64,000 bases of DNA from DASXKD01 sp963734725 (GTDB lineage Bacteria; Actinomycetota; Actinomycetes; Streptosporangiales; Streptosporangiaceae): positions 1 through 64,000 of the forward strand of contig CAVTIX010000008.1 of NCBI GenBank assembly GCA_963734725.1, written 5' to 3'. Position numbers and translations under genes: made by a program. Shown here piece after piece: positions 8,882 through 17,343 of the stretch. Below the pieces are notes generated by a model that ran no database searches, was not told the DNA's origin, and was given only the letters and a program-made list of their open reading frames with translations. Numbering within the stretch: the first letter of the stretch is position 1; each line of letters opens with the position of its first letter.

Positions 8882-9493
8882 TCACGCGCTGGGGAGGTCG
8901 ACTCGGGTCGCGGCCAGCTCCAGGTCAGCCACCAACGCCTCGAACGCAACCGTCCGAGACTCGCCGTCCGCGCGCAGGACTGAGGACGGATGAACGGTCG
9001 GCATCACCAGACCAACACCAGCGGCGTCGATGAACACGCCACGGTCGCGGGTGACTCGCACGTCCGGACCTAGGAGGGCTTTGGCTGCCACCGCGCCCAA
9101 CGCCACGATCAGTTCGGGCTCGACGGTCGCGATCTCCGCCTCCAACCAGGAACGACAAGCCACCACCTCGCCCCGGTCAGGGTTCTGGTGGATCCTTCGC
9201 TTGCCCCTGGGCTTCCACTTGAAGTGCTTGACCGCGTTGGTCAGGTACAGCTCTTCGCGGTTGAGCCCGGCGGCCAGCAGCGCCCGATCAAGGAGCTTGC
9301 CGGCCGGCCCGACGAACACTGCACCCTCGCTGTCCTCGGCATCGCCCGGCTGCTCGCCGACGAGCATCATCCGCGCGTCACCGGGCCCCTGACCGAAGAC
9401 CGTCTGCGTGGCGTTCTTGAACAAATCGCACCGTTCGCACTCGGCGGCCTGGCGTCGCAACCGCGACAGCGTCTGATCCGCTGTGCTCGTCAT
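8882..9493 (-). CDS. udgX: UdgX-type uracil-DNA glycosylase
   Basis: A 203-residue UDG-superfamily protein. The catalytic-site segment reads LVGEQPGDAEDSEG (about residues 44-57), the second motif PTVHPSSVLR, and the insert GKRRIHQNP (about 97-105) is the KRRIH loop that defines UdgX, whose His forms a covalent bond with the abasic sugar after uracil excision. Cys at 19 and 22 (ECERCDLF) plus VVACRSW fit the iron-sulfur site. The ATG at 9493 follows GGAGG. It is divergent from the response-regulator gene. Confidence 0.9.
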   Translation of the reverse strand: MTSTADQTLSRLRRQAAECERCDLFKNATQTVFGQGPGDARMMLVGEQPGDAEDSEGAVFVGPAGKLLDRALLAAGLNREELYLTNAVKHFKWKPRGKRRIHQNPDRGEVVACRSWLEAEIATVEPELIVALGAVAAKALLGPDVRVTRDRGVFIDAAGVGLVMPTVHPSSVLRADGESRTVAFEALVADLELAATRVDLPSA

Positions 9494-9616
9494 AGCATCC
9501 TCCGTAGCCGTCCCCGACGAGACGTCTACCCACTCATCGCTGTGACATCTCGGGGCCGCCCATTTCCACCCCTTTGGACAGTCGTCGCCACCCGGACGGG
9601 CATATACGGTTGCCAT

Positions 9617-10279
9617 ATGCGGCCGCGGCCAGGGACACCACCGGTGCGCATGGCGCTGGTCGACGACTACGAGGTCGTGTTGCGGGGTCTGGCCCAGATG
9701 CTGGCGGGCTACCGAGACCGAATCGAGGTGGTGCAGATCGATGCCGACGAGCCGGTGACGGTCGACGTCGACATCGCCCTCTATGACACCTTCGCCCAAG
9801 GCGAAGCCGACCAGGATGCCATCGAAGCGTTGGTGGCCAACGACCACGCCCGTCGGGTGGTGGTCTATACCTGGGCCTTCGCTCCCGCCTTGATCGAAGT
9901 GGCCCTGTCGAAAGGGGCGCGGGGCTACCTGTCGAAGAAGCTTTCAGCCGCCGATCTGGTGGAGTCGCTCTTGGCGATCCACGACGGCGAGCTCGTGGTC
10001 AGCGCCGAACCGGCCCGGGCCAGCGCGGTGGCCGGCCATGACTGGCCGGGTCGGGACGTGGGGCTCACCGAGCGTGAGTCGGAGGTGGTCGCCCTCATCA
10101 CCCAGGGGCGGTCGAACAAGGAGATCGCCGAAATGACCTATCTGAGCGCGAGTTCGATCAAGATGTACATCCGGTCCAGCTACCGCAAGATGCAGGTGTC
10201 GAGACGGACTCAGGCGGTGTTGTGGGGGCTGGAGCACGGCTTCCAGCCTCCGGACCATCAGATCGATCGTTGGCGCTGA
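9617..10279 (+). CDS. LuxR/NarL-family response regulator
   Basis: A 220-residue protein with an N-terminal receiver (Asp16/17 in ALVDDYEV, candidate phospho-acceptor Asp57 in IALYDTFA, Thr85 and Lys107) and a C-terminal LuxR helix-turn-helix (LTERESEVVALITQGRSNKE to KMQVSRRTQA, about 150-205). The stretch after Asp57 lacks the usual 'mPxxdG', so phosphorylation may be atypical. No histidine kinase is adjacent; the next gene downstream is the SpoIIE phosphatase. The start at ATG 9617 is plausible; an in-frame ATG at 9650 is an alternative. Confidence 0.8.
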   Translation: MRPRPGTPPVRMALVDDYEVVLRGLAQMLAGYRDRIEVVQIDADEPVTVDVDIALYDTFAQGEADQDAIEALVANDHARRVVVYTWAFAPALIEVALSKGARGYLSKKLSAADLVESLLAIHDGELVVSAEPARASAVAGHDWPGRDVGLTERESEVVALITQGRSNKEIAEMTYLSASSIKMYIRSSYRKMQVSRRTQAVLWGLEHGFQPPDHQIDRWR

Positions 10280-10415
10280 TCATGGTCGACAGCGAAGGCT
10301 CGGGCGGTGGTGACGGGTCGGGGGTGCACGAGCGGCCGACGGCGCTGGCTGGCACTGTCTTCCACGCACCTACCGAACCGCCTGACTCAGTCGATGTGCT
10401 CGGGTGCCGCCGGTG

Positions 10416-12230
10416 ATGTCCGAGTCCGGAGACATGCCTCGGTCGACGGAGTGGCTGGCCAGTCGTTTGGAGCGCATCCAACGAGTCAGCACCGAGTTGG
10501 CTTCCGCGCAATCCCCCCACGACGCGCTTGGCGTGGTGCTGGAGCTACTGGACCCACCAGGCAGGTCGGCGACAAGGGGCGTCTGGCTGTTCCGGTCCGA
10601 GACCGGGACGCTCGATCTCGTGGCTCAGGTCGGCATACCCGTCGAGGCGCTGACCGGGTTCGAGCACATCCCGCTCGACGCCGACGTACCGGTCGCCGCC
10701 GCCCATCGCGGCCGCCACACCATCCAGGAGATGTCGGTGGCGCACTCGGAGCAGAACTTCTCGGGACTGAGAGGCGCCCGACGCTTGACCGCCGCCTTCG
10801 TGGCGGTGCCCCTCGTACTCGAAGGCCTCTCACTGGGTGCCATCAGCCTGGGCTACGACGAGCTGCCGAGCGAGGAGGAGGTGCTCTTCCTCGAGGCCAT
10901 CGCCGGTCAAGTGGCACAGACCCTCATGCGGCTGAGGCTCGCTGAGCGTGACCGACGTCGCCACTCCGAGCTCGAGTTCCTGGCTGCGCTGGCCGAATCC
11001 GCGTTGAACGCCACCGACCATCGTGAGCTCATGAAGAACGTCACGACTGCGGCCGTGCCCACGCTGGGGGACTGGTGCGCGATCCACTACCTCCCCGAAG
11101 ACGGCGCTGACCCCGAAGTCGTCGTTGCTCACGTGGATCCCGACAAGGTGGCGTGGGCCGAGGAGCTCCAGACCCGTCACCCGTACAACGCCGAGGGCTT
11201 GATGGGCGTTCCGGCCGTGATCCGCTCAGGTCTCACCGAACACTTCTCCGTACGAGACCTGAGCATGCTCGACGACGCCATCGCCCGATCCCCGATCGAC
11301 GACGCCGAAGCACGAGCGATCCTCGAGGCTCTGCAACTCACGAGCGTGATCACGGTGCCCCTTCGGACGAAGCATCGGCTGGTAGGCGCGATGCAGTTCG
11401 TCTCGGCCGAGTCCGGTCGCGACTACGACGCCGACGACGTGGCGTTGGCCGAGGTGGTTGCCGACCGGCTCGCAGGGCCGCTGGAGGATGCGTGGGTGAG
11501 CGACCAGCACCGTGAGTTCGGCGAGCTCTTGCAGCGCTCACTGCTCCCACCGCGGCTACCGGCGGTCCCCGGGATCGATCTCGCGGTCCGCTACCTACCG
11601 GCAGGACCCAGCGCCGTGGGCGGCGACTTCTACGATGTCTTCCAGATCGCCGAGCGCTCCTGGGCGCTCCTGATCGGTGACTGCTGTGGGACCGGGCCCA
11701 ACGCCGCGGCGCTGAGCAGCATCGCCCGCCACACCGTTCGAGCCGCAGCGCGACACGGCTTGGACCACGCGGAGGTGGTCGATTGGCTCAACCAGGCGGT
11801 GGGCTTGTCGGATCGCGACCTCTTCTGCACGGCCTGCTACGCCACTCTCACCGATACCGGACCGACCTGGGAGCTACAGGTTGCGTCGGCCGGCCATCCG
11901 TTGCCGATCGTCGCCCGTGCCAACGCCACCACACCGATCGGCCGCCCGGGAACCCTCCTTGGTGTCTTTCGGGAGGCACCGGTGCATGTCGAGAACATCG
12001 CGCTGGAAGCCGACGACGTCGTCGTCTTGTACACCGACGGCGTCACCGATCTTCCGCCTCCCTACGACCTGACCGTCGACCAGCTCACCGACCAAGTTGG
12101 CGGGCTCCGGAACGCCGGTGACGCCAATGAGATCGCCGAGCTGATCGAACAAGCCCTACTCGCACGCGTCTCGGACCCATACCGTGCCGACGATGTCGCC
12201 CTGGTCGTCCTCCGGGTCAGCGGGCCGTGA
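10416..12230 (+). CDS. GAF-GAF-SpoIIE (PP2C-type) serine phosphatase
   Basis: A protein of about 604 residues. Two GAF-like sensor domains (roughly 15-175 and 190-370) precede a SpoIIE/PP2C phosphatase domain (about 385-600) with VGGDFYDVF, LIGDCCGTGPNAAALS and VVLYTDGVTDLP, the metal-binding Asp motifs. The usual GDVSGKG is GDCCGTG here. Such proteins dephosphorylate STAS antagonists and release sigma factors, so the two STAS proteins upstream are the natural substrates. A GTG at 10404 is an alternative start; neither has a clear ribosome binding site. Confidence 0.85.
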   Translation: MSESGDMPRSTEWLASRLERIQRVSTELASAQSPHDALGVVLELLDPPGRSATRGVWLFRSETGTLDLVAQVGIPVEALTGFEHIPLDADVPVAAAHRGRHTIQEMSVAHSEQNFSGLRGARRLTAAFVAVPLVLEGLSLGAISLGYDELPSEEEVLFLEAIAGQVAQTLMRLRLAERDRRRHSELEFLAALAESALNATDHRELMKNVTTAAVPTLGDWCAIHYLPEDGADPEVVVAHVDPDKVAWAEELQTRHPYNAEGLMGVPAVIRSGLTEHFSVRDLSMLDDAIARSPIDDAEARAILEALQLTSVITVPLRTKHRLVGAMQFVSAESGRDYDADDVALAEVVADRLAGPLEDAWVSDQHREFGELLQRSLLPPRLPAVPGIDLAVRYLPAGPSAVGGDFYDVFQIAERSWALLIGDCCGTGPNAAALSSIARHTVRAAARHGLDHAEVVDWLNQAVGLSDRDLFCTACYATLTDTGPTWELQVASAGHPLPIVARANATTPIGRPGTLLGVFREAPVHVENIALEADDVVVLYTDGVTDLPPPYDLTVDQLTDQVGGLRNAGDANEIAELIEQALLARVSDPYRADDVALVVLRVSGP

Positions 12231-12335
12231 AACACTCACCCCGTCGAACGCTGTTGGACCCCGGAGGCTCCGTGACCCACCACGAGCACCCGAGCCGATC
12301 GACCCACGTAGTCACCGAGGGCCAGTGCCGACCTA

Positions 12336-12512
12336 GTGCAGGTGACGACGCACACGCAGCACCGACGACGATGGGCCCGGCGCCTCATCATCATGGCGCT
12401 GGTCTGGGTGGGGGTCGCGGGCGTCCTCGCGTGGCAGGATCTCCGCCAGCCAGGGCCGAGGTTCGATCCGGTCCCGGACCTGTGGCCGCCTCAGCCTCGT
12501 TCGCTGGTCTGA
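12336..12512 (+). CDS. small single-pass membrane protein
   Basis: A GTG-started 58-residue frame: an Arg-rich N-terminus (QHRRRWARR), a hydrophobic helix LIIMALVWVGVAGVLAW and a short Pro-rich tail ending PQPRSLV. The positive-inside rule would place the tail outside. It lies between the SpoIIE gene and the DUF72 gene. Codon third positions are GC-rich as in neighbours. There is no family assignment. Confidence 0.45.
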   Translation: MQVTTHTQHRRRWARRLIIMALVWVGVAGVLAWQDLRQPGPRFDPVPDLWPPQPRSLV

Positions 12513-12619
12513 CCGATCGGACGAAAGCAGTTCGTAGGCGATCTCGGGGCTCGTCGAACGCTCTTCGACCCACGATCAAGCCGCACTAGCCAGTCGCGTC
12601 GACGTCGACTCACTGCCTG

Positions 12620-13402
12620 ATGGCCAGGAGACCGCGAATCCACGGGTCGGGCAAGGCCCGAATCGGCTGCTCGGGATGGAACTACCCGGACTGGCGCGGG
12701 CCCGTGTACCCGCCCGAGGAGCCGCGACGTCGATGGTTCGACTTGTACGCCGAGCGGTTCGACACCGTCGAGCTGAACACCACCTTCTACCGCCTGCCCT
12801 CCGCCGCCACGGTCGAGCGCTGGGCGGCGACGGCCCCGGCGGGGTTCGTCTTCTCGGTCAAGTTGGGCCGGTTCGGCTCGCATCGAATGAAGCTGCGAGA
12901 CCCCGGTCGATGGCTGGCGAACCACCTGGATCGAGTCGATCGCCTGGGTGACGCCCTGGGGCCGACCCTGATCCAGCTGCCACCCAACTGGCGTCGCGAC
13001 CCGTCGCGCCTGGACGAGTTCCTCACGCTGGCCCCGAAGTCACACCGGTGGGCGGTCGAGCTCCGCGACCGGTCCTGGCTCCACGACGATGTGTTCAGCG
13101 TGCTCGAGCGCCACGGAGCCGCGCTCTGCATCCACGACCTGCTGGCCGACCACCCGTGGGTCGTCACCACCGATTGGACCTATCTGCGCTTCCACGGGCC
13201 CGATGCCCTCAGCGACAGATACAGGCATCAATACACCGGTCGCCGGCTCTGGCGCACCGCCGACCGACTGAGGGCCCTTCTGGCCGAGGGCAGGGACGTC
13301 TACGCGTACTTCAACAATGACCATGCCGGTTGCGCCGTTCGGGACGCGACCTGGCTGCGCGACCGGATCGGGCGGGACCTGCCTTCGTCGACGGCCCCAT
13401 AG
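12620..13402 (+). CDS. DUF72-family protein
   Basis: A 260-residue protein with the DUF72 (YecE-like) signature: RIGCSGWNYPDWRGPVYPP near the N-terminus, FDTVELNTTFYRLPSAATVE, FSVKLGRFGSH, LIQLPPNW and VYAYFNNDHAGCAV at the end. The family is a TIM-barrel of unknown function found across bacteria. Length is typical. No operon partner is obvious; the following 390 bases are without an intact gene. Confidence 0.85.
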   Translation: MARRPRIHGSGKARIGCSGWNYPDWRGPVYPPEEPRRRWFDLYAERFDTVELNTTFYRLPSAATVERWAATAPAGFVFSVKLGRFGSHRMKLRDPGRWLANHLDRVDRLGDALGPTLIQLPPNWRRDPSRLDEFLTLAPKSHRWAVELRDRSWLHDDVFSVLERHGAALCIHDLLADHPWVVTTDWTYLRFHGPDALSDRYRHQYTGRRLWRTADRLRALLAEGRDVYAYFNNDHAGCAVRDATWLRDRIGRDLPSSTAP

Positions 13403-13790
13403 GTCACAGCTCGCGTTCAGAACTTCTTCGCGGCGGCCGATGCAGCTCGGATGACGCCGTCGCACTCGGCTCGCGCCGCTGCGGCTCAAGCCTCCTCCAT
13501 GCCCCAGAGCAAACCGTAGGTGAACCCATTCTCACCCACGAGGTGCGCCTGGACCCCAACTGCCTCAGCACCCGCCTGGAGACGACGCCTAACCGGCGCA
13601 GGTCGAGAGCTCAGAGAGCGTTTCTACACTCGGCTGCACAAACCCCGGTCGGCTGGTTCGAGTGGCCAGCAGGTTTTGTCCGAGTGGGTCGGCTCTCCAC
13701 CAGCAGCTCCGCGCCGCCCGAGCACGACGGTCAGGACGCCCCGGCACAAAACTAGAACGCGTTTCAGTTCTGGGATACAACTGGGGCGTG
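13403..13790. other. intergenic stretch with a possible decayed gene end and the SDR promoter
   Basis: On the minus strand, frames around 13418-13560 read VGENGFTYGLLWGMEEA, stop, then resume AAARAECDGVIRAASAAAKK before TGA near 13418. This resembles the tail of a broken gene, but I cannot name it. The right end carries the KstR-like palindrome upstream of the SDR gene. Confidence 0.3.
13753..13766 (+). promoter_or_regulatory. KstR-like operator
   Basis: TAGAACGCGTTTCA fits TNNAACNNGTTNNA, the published 14-base consensus of the TetR-family cholesterol-catabolism repressor KstR. It lies 24 bases before the SDR start codon, a position where binding would block transcription. No kstR gene is in the window. 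Confidence 0.45.
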
Positions 13791-14567
13791 ATGCTCCAAG
13801 GGAAAACCGTCATCGTCACCGGCGTCGGAGGGGGCCTTGGCCGTGAGTGCGTGATCAGCGCGCTCCGCGAAGGGGCCAACGTCGTCATCGCCGCCCGCAC
13901 GCCGGAGACGCTCGAGACCACCGCCTCCGAGCTCGATCCGGGCGGGACGCGCATCGCCTGGCAGGCGACCGACATCAACGATCCCGACGCGTGCGGCGCG
14001 CTCGTCAAGCTCGCCCAGGAGAGGTTCGGGTCCGTCGACGCGCTCATCCAGGTCGCGGCGTTCGAGTACGTCTTCGGCGGCTTGCACGACACCAAGCTCG
14101 ACGACTGGCGCACGGCGTACGAGACCAACGTGATCGGGGCCGTCACGCTCCTACGGCCGGTCGCGACGGCCATGAAGTCGTCCGGCGGCGGCGCGGTCGT
14201 GCTCATCGGCTCGCAGTCGATGTTCAAGCCCTCGCTCCCACAGGCCGGCTACGCGGCGTCGAAGGGCGCGCTCCTCAGCACGATGTACTACCTGGCCGAC
14301 GAGCTCGGCGCCGACAACATCCGCTGCAACATGGTCGTGCCGTCGTGGATGTGGGGCCCGCCCGTGCAGATGTACGTGGAAGGCACCGCCAAGCACAAGG
14401 GAATCCCGGTGGAGGAGGCGCTCAACGACATCGTAGGCGGCTTCCCGCTGCAGCGCATGACCGAGGACGGCGAGGTCGCCGACGTGGCGATGTTCTTCGC
14501 CTCGGACCACGCCAAGGCGGTCACCGGCCAGCACCTGATGGTGAACTCCGGCGAGATGATGCGCTGA
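13791..14567 (+). CDS. short-chain dehydrogenase/reductase
   Basis: A 258-residue classical SDR. The cofactor motif is TGVGGGLG (residues 10-17), catalytic Ser lies in VLIGSQSM and the Tyr-Lys pair in GYAASKGAL. It would oxidise an alcohol or reduce a ketone with NAD(P)(H). The stop overlaps the start of the next reductase (TGATG), so the two are translationally coupled. The KstR-like box upstream suggests sterol or lipid catabolism, as inference only. Start is ATG 13791; an adjacent GTG at 13788 is also possible. Confidence 0.85.
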   Translation: MLQGKTVIVTGVGGGLGRECVISALREGANVVIAARTPETLETTASELDPGGTRIAWQATDINDPDACGALVKLAQERFGSVDALIQVAAFEYVFGGLHDTKLDDWRTAYETNVIGAVTLLRPVATAMKSSGGGAVVLIGSQSMFKPSLPQAGYAASKGALLSTMYYLADELGADNIRCNMVVPSWMWGPPVQMYVEGTAKHKGIPVEEALNDIVGGFPLQRMTEDGEVADVAMFFASDHAKAVTGQHLMVNSGEMMR

Positions 14568-15340
14568 TGGCCCCGAAGCGCGTGGTGGTGTGGGGAACGG
14601 GCTTCGTCGGCAAGCTCGTGATCCCGGAGATCCTGCCGCACCCCGAGTTCGAGCTCGTGGGTGTCGGTGTCAGCAACCCCGACAAGGTCGGCCAGGACGT
14701 TGGCACTCTCTGCGGCACGAACCCCATCGGCATCGACGCGACCGACGACCTCGAGGCGCTGGTGGCCCTCGAACCCGACGCGCTCGTGCACTACGGGCCC
14801 ACCGCCGCGCACCCGATGGACAACATCCGCGACATCGGTGCGTTCCTGCGCGCCGGCATCGACGTGTGCTCCACCGCGATGACGCCGTGGGTGTGGCCGA
14901 CGATGCACCTCAACCCGCCGGACTGGATCACCCCGATCACCGAAGCGTGCGAGATGGGCGACTCGTCGTGCTTCACGACCGGCATCGATCCGGGCTTCGC
15001 CAACGACCTGTTCCCCATGACGCTCATGGGCCTGTGCTCGGAGGTTCGGCTGGTCCGCGCCCTCGAGATCCTCGACTACATCAACTACGAGGGCGACTAC
15101 GAGAACGAGATGGGCATCGGCCGCCCACCGGATTTCCGCCCGCTGCTCGAGCACCCCGACATCCTCACCATGGCGTGGGGCGCGACCGTGCCGATGATGG
15201 CCCACGCGGTCGGCAATCCCAGCCGCCCCACCATGTGTTGCCGGGCACAGAAAGTCCACGAGGCTAACCGGACCGCAGGGCATCTACCTGGGCTAATACC
15301 AAACAGCGCGGGCAGGATCAGGATCACAGCGCCAGTATGA
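14567..15340 (+). pseudogene. dihydrodipicolinate-reductase-like NAD(P)H-dependent amine dehydrogenase, C-terminus lost
   Basis: The first 213 or so residues (MAPKRVVVWGTGFVGKLVIP, then SSCFTTGIDPGFANDLFPMT) match actinobacterial proteins annotated as dihydrodipicolinate reductase or amine dehydrogenase, normally about 350 residues. After MMAHAVGNP (about 15208) the sequence becomes CCRAQKVHEANRTAGHLPG, unrelated to the family, and stops at 15340. The C-terminal substrate domain is missing. The break coincides with the change of gene style in the window. Confidence 0.75.
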
Positions 15341-15885
15341 CCAACAACACCTCGTCGGATCCGGCACAGCTGCCCACCGCAACCCGTCGAGGGCGGCTGC
15401 GCTCCAGCGCCCTGATAGGCCTACGGGAGACCCGGGAGCAGAAACAAGATCCCGTATTACGAAGTCTTTACGGTTTGGGAACCCCGGGTGTGCTAAACGG
15501 TGCAGGTTGCCCGATAGAGGCGGTCCTTAACCCAGGGCGGCCTTCTCCGCAGGATCAGTGGCAACGTTTGCGGCTGGCGGCCTACTGTCAACGCCAACTG
15601 AAACTGGTTCTGGCTTACTTCATGGGGGAATCCGCCCGGCGTATCCTATGGCGTCTTGATCATCGTATTAGTGATCATGCGGCGGCGATCTTGAATGTCT
15701 CAGCGTCCAGCTTCCTCACCTGGCGCATGGTCATCGAGCATGTGTTCGCGGCAGGCAGGTCGGCGCATGTGCTGGCCCGGATCTGTGCCAGCGAGGTGAC
15801 CCCGGCGACGACGTCACGACTGCTATGCCACGCCACCGATTGTGGTCGTTGCAGGGAGCTGGGTCCCCGTAGCGACCCCGAATAG
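15337..15885 (+). CDS. hypothetical protein at the block junction
   Basis: A 182-residue frame starting ATGACC inside an ATGA overlap with the preceding stop. It is basic and helical in its middle (QWQRLRLAAYCQRQLKLVLA and SSFLTWRMVIEHVFAAGR). It contains four Cys near the C-terminus (RLLCHATDCGRCRELG) that could bind a metal. Base composition is less GC-rich than in neighbours, which suggests transfer. I do not recognise a family and no ribosome binding site is clear. Confidence 0.4.
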   Translation: MTNNTSSDPAQLPTATRRGRLRSSALIGLRETREQKQDPVLRSLYGLGTPGVLNGAGCPIEAVLNPGRPSPQDQWQRLRLAAYCQRQLKLVLAYFMGESARRILWRLDHRISDHAAAILNVSASSFLTWRMVIEHVFAAGRSAHVLARICASEVTPATTSRLLCHATDCGRCRELGPRSDPE

Positions 15886-16118
15886 CGGTCACAGCCAGTG
15901 CATGGACCGAGCCTATGACTGCGCCGCTGACGAGCTCTCCAGTAAGCACAGGGAGCTTCACCATTTAATGAGAGTCGTCCCGCCACCCTTCATTCACTGC
16001 GAGTCATTGCGAGCCGGGTACGCCGGCTGGTTTGGATAGGCCGACCGTGGGCAGTGCGAGGGCTTGTTGGCATGGGGCGGATCTGCGCTCCTGCATTCAC
16101 TGCTACCAGAGGAACGTC

Positions 16119-16196
16119 ATGTACATAGGTGTCGGCACGATCGTTCTCATCGTTCTGATCGTCTTGCTCATCCTGTTCCTGCGGAGGAGGGCCTGA
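16119..16196 (+). CDS. 25-residue single-helix membrane microprotein, copy 3
   Basis: Begins MYIGVGTIVLI and ends FLRRRA, with one hydrophobic helix. AGAGGA precedes the ATG by five bases, the best ribosome binding site of the three copies. It sits upstream of a redox operon rather than signalling genes, so the family is not tied to one neighbour. Confidence 0.7.
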   Translation: MYIGVGTIVLIVLIVLLILFLRRRA

Positions 16197-16246
16197 CCCT
16201 GTTCTGGCGAGGCTTGGCAAGGTCATCAAGACGGGAGGGTGTGCTG

Positions 16247-16708
16247 GTGTCGATCAAGGGCAGCGCGACGGGTCAGGATCTTCGCGGCATTGACCGGATG
16301 GTCCGCAATATCGAGACTGGCCGCTTCGAGCGGAGCCTGTCGGCTCTGACTGCTGCCGGAGCGCTGGTCACTGCAGCGGAAATCTACTTCGAGCATGACA
16401 GTGCCAGTTTCGGCAACAAGATGATGTGGCTGCCGATCGTGCTCGGGCCGGTAGGTGCCGCAGCGGGTGTGGCCGGATTTTTCAGCCGCCGACTGGCGAA
16501 GACAGCGCTGCCTGTGGCGTCGGCGGCGATCGTGGCCAACGGCCTGCAGGGTACGTATCTGCATGCGCGCGGGATCGCGCAGAAGCCGGGCGGCTGGTCC
16601 AATGCGCGCTACAACATGGAGATGGGACCGCCGCTGCTGGCTCCGCTGCTGGTGACCATGGTGGGCGGGATGGGGCTGCTCGCGGCCATCTTGCGGCGGG
16701 AGAAGTGA
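16247..16708 (+). CDS. conserved multi-pass membrane protein of a redox operon
   Basis: A 153-residue protein with three to four hydrophobic segments (LSALTAAGALVTAAEIY, VLGPVGAAAGVAGFF, VASAAIVANGL and LLAPLLVTMVGGMGLLAAIL). GGAGG lies eight bases before GTG 16247. The stop overlaps the next start (GTGA), so it is coupled to the gluconate-dehydrogenase-subunit-3-like gene. A role as membrane anchor for the downstream GMC enzyme is an inference from gene order. Confidence 0.7.
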   Translation: MSIKGSATGQDLRGIDRMVRNIETGRFERSLSALTAAGALVTAAEIYFEHDSASFGNKMMWLPIVLGPVGAAAGVAGFFSRRLAKTALPVASAAIVANGLQGTYLHARGIAQKPGGWSNARYNMEMGPPLLAPLLVTMVGGMGLLAAILRREK

Positions 16709-17343
16709 GCAGCCGGGCACGTACCTCGGGCGGCGGCCGGTTCCCCGGGTTCGACTCGGCGGCTCAGGCGCCGCACTGGGACGCCGTGACTGCCGGAGTG
16801 GTCTTGTCCCGCCTCGGCATGCCGCCTGATGTGCGGTTCTTTTCCCAGGCCGAGCAGGCCATCGCTACCGCGCTGTGCGATCAGCTTCTCGATCAGACCG
16901 AGGACGCCAGGCTGCCCGTCGTGAACCAGATCGATGCGCGGCTGGCCGAGAAGGAGACTGACGGCTGGCATTACGAGGGCATGCCTGAGGACGGAAAGGC
17001 CTGGCGGCTGTCGCTGGCGGCACTAGATGCGGATGCGGTCTCCCAGTATGGCTGCGGGTTCGCCGAAAGCCCGGCGCACGATCAGGCGAAGCTAGTGCAG
17101 GCGGTGCAGGATCTGGGCTCTGGTGACTGGCATGGGCTGAACGCGGGGCACGTGTGGAGCCTGTGGACGCGGTATGCCTGCACGGCGTTCTATGCGCACC
17201 CGTCGGCCTGGAACGAGATCGGCTTTCCCGGCCCCGCGTACCCCCGCGGGTACAAGAACGCCGGCGTCGATGCGCGCGAGCCGTTCGAGGTCCGTGACGT
17301 AAATCCGTCGGAGGATCCGGTGCGCGGTGGCGGTGGGCGATGA
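16705..17343 (+). CDS. gluconate 2-dehydrogenase subunit 3-family protein
   Basis: A 212-residue protein with the subunit-3 pattern: FFSQAEQAIATALCDQLLDQ near residue 45 and the C-terminal WTRYACTAFYAHPSAWNEIG to FPGPAYPRGY. In known enzymes this small subunit partners a GMC-type flavoprotein and assists its export or stability. No Tat signal is visible at this N-terminus. It overlaps both neighbours by four bases, implying equal translation within one operon. Confidence 0.85.
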   Translation: MSSRARTSGGGRFPGFDSAAQAPHWDAVTAGVVLSRLGMPPDVRFFSQAEQAIATALCDQLLDQTEDARLPVVNQIDARLAEKETDGWHYEGMPEDGKAWRLSLAALDADAVSQYGCGFAESPAHDQAKLVQAVQDLGSGDWHGLNAGHVWSLWTRYACTAFYAHPSAWNEIGFPGPAYPRGYKNAGVDAREPFEVRDVNPSEDPVRGGGGR

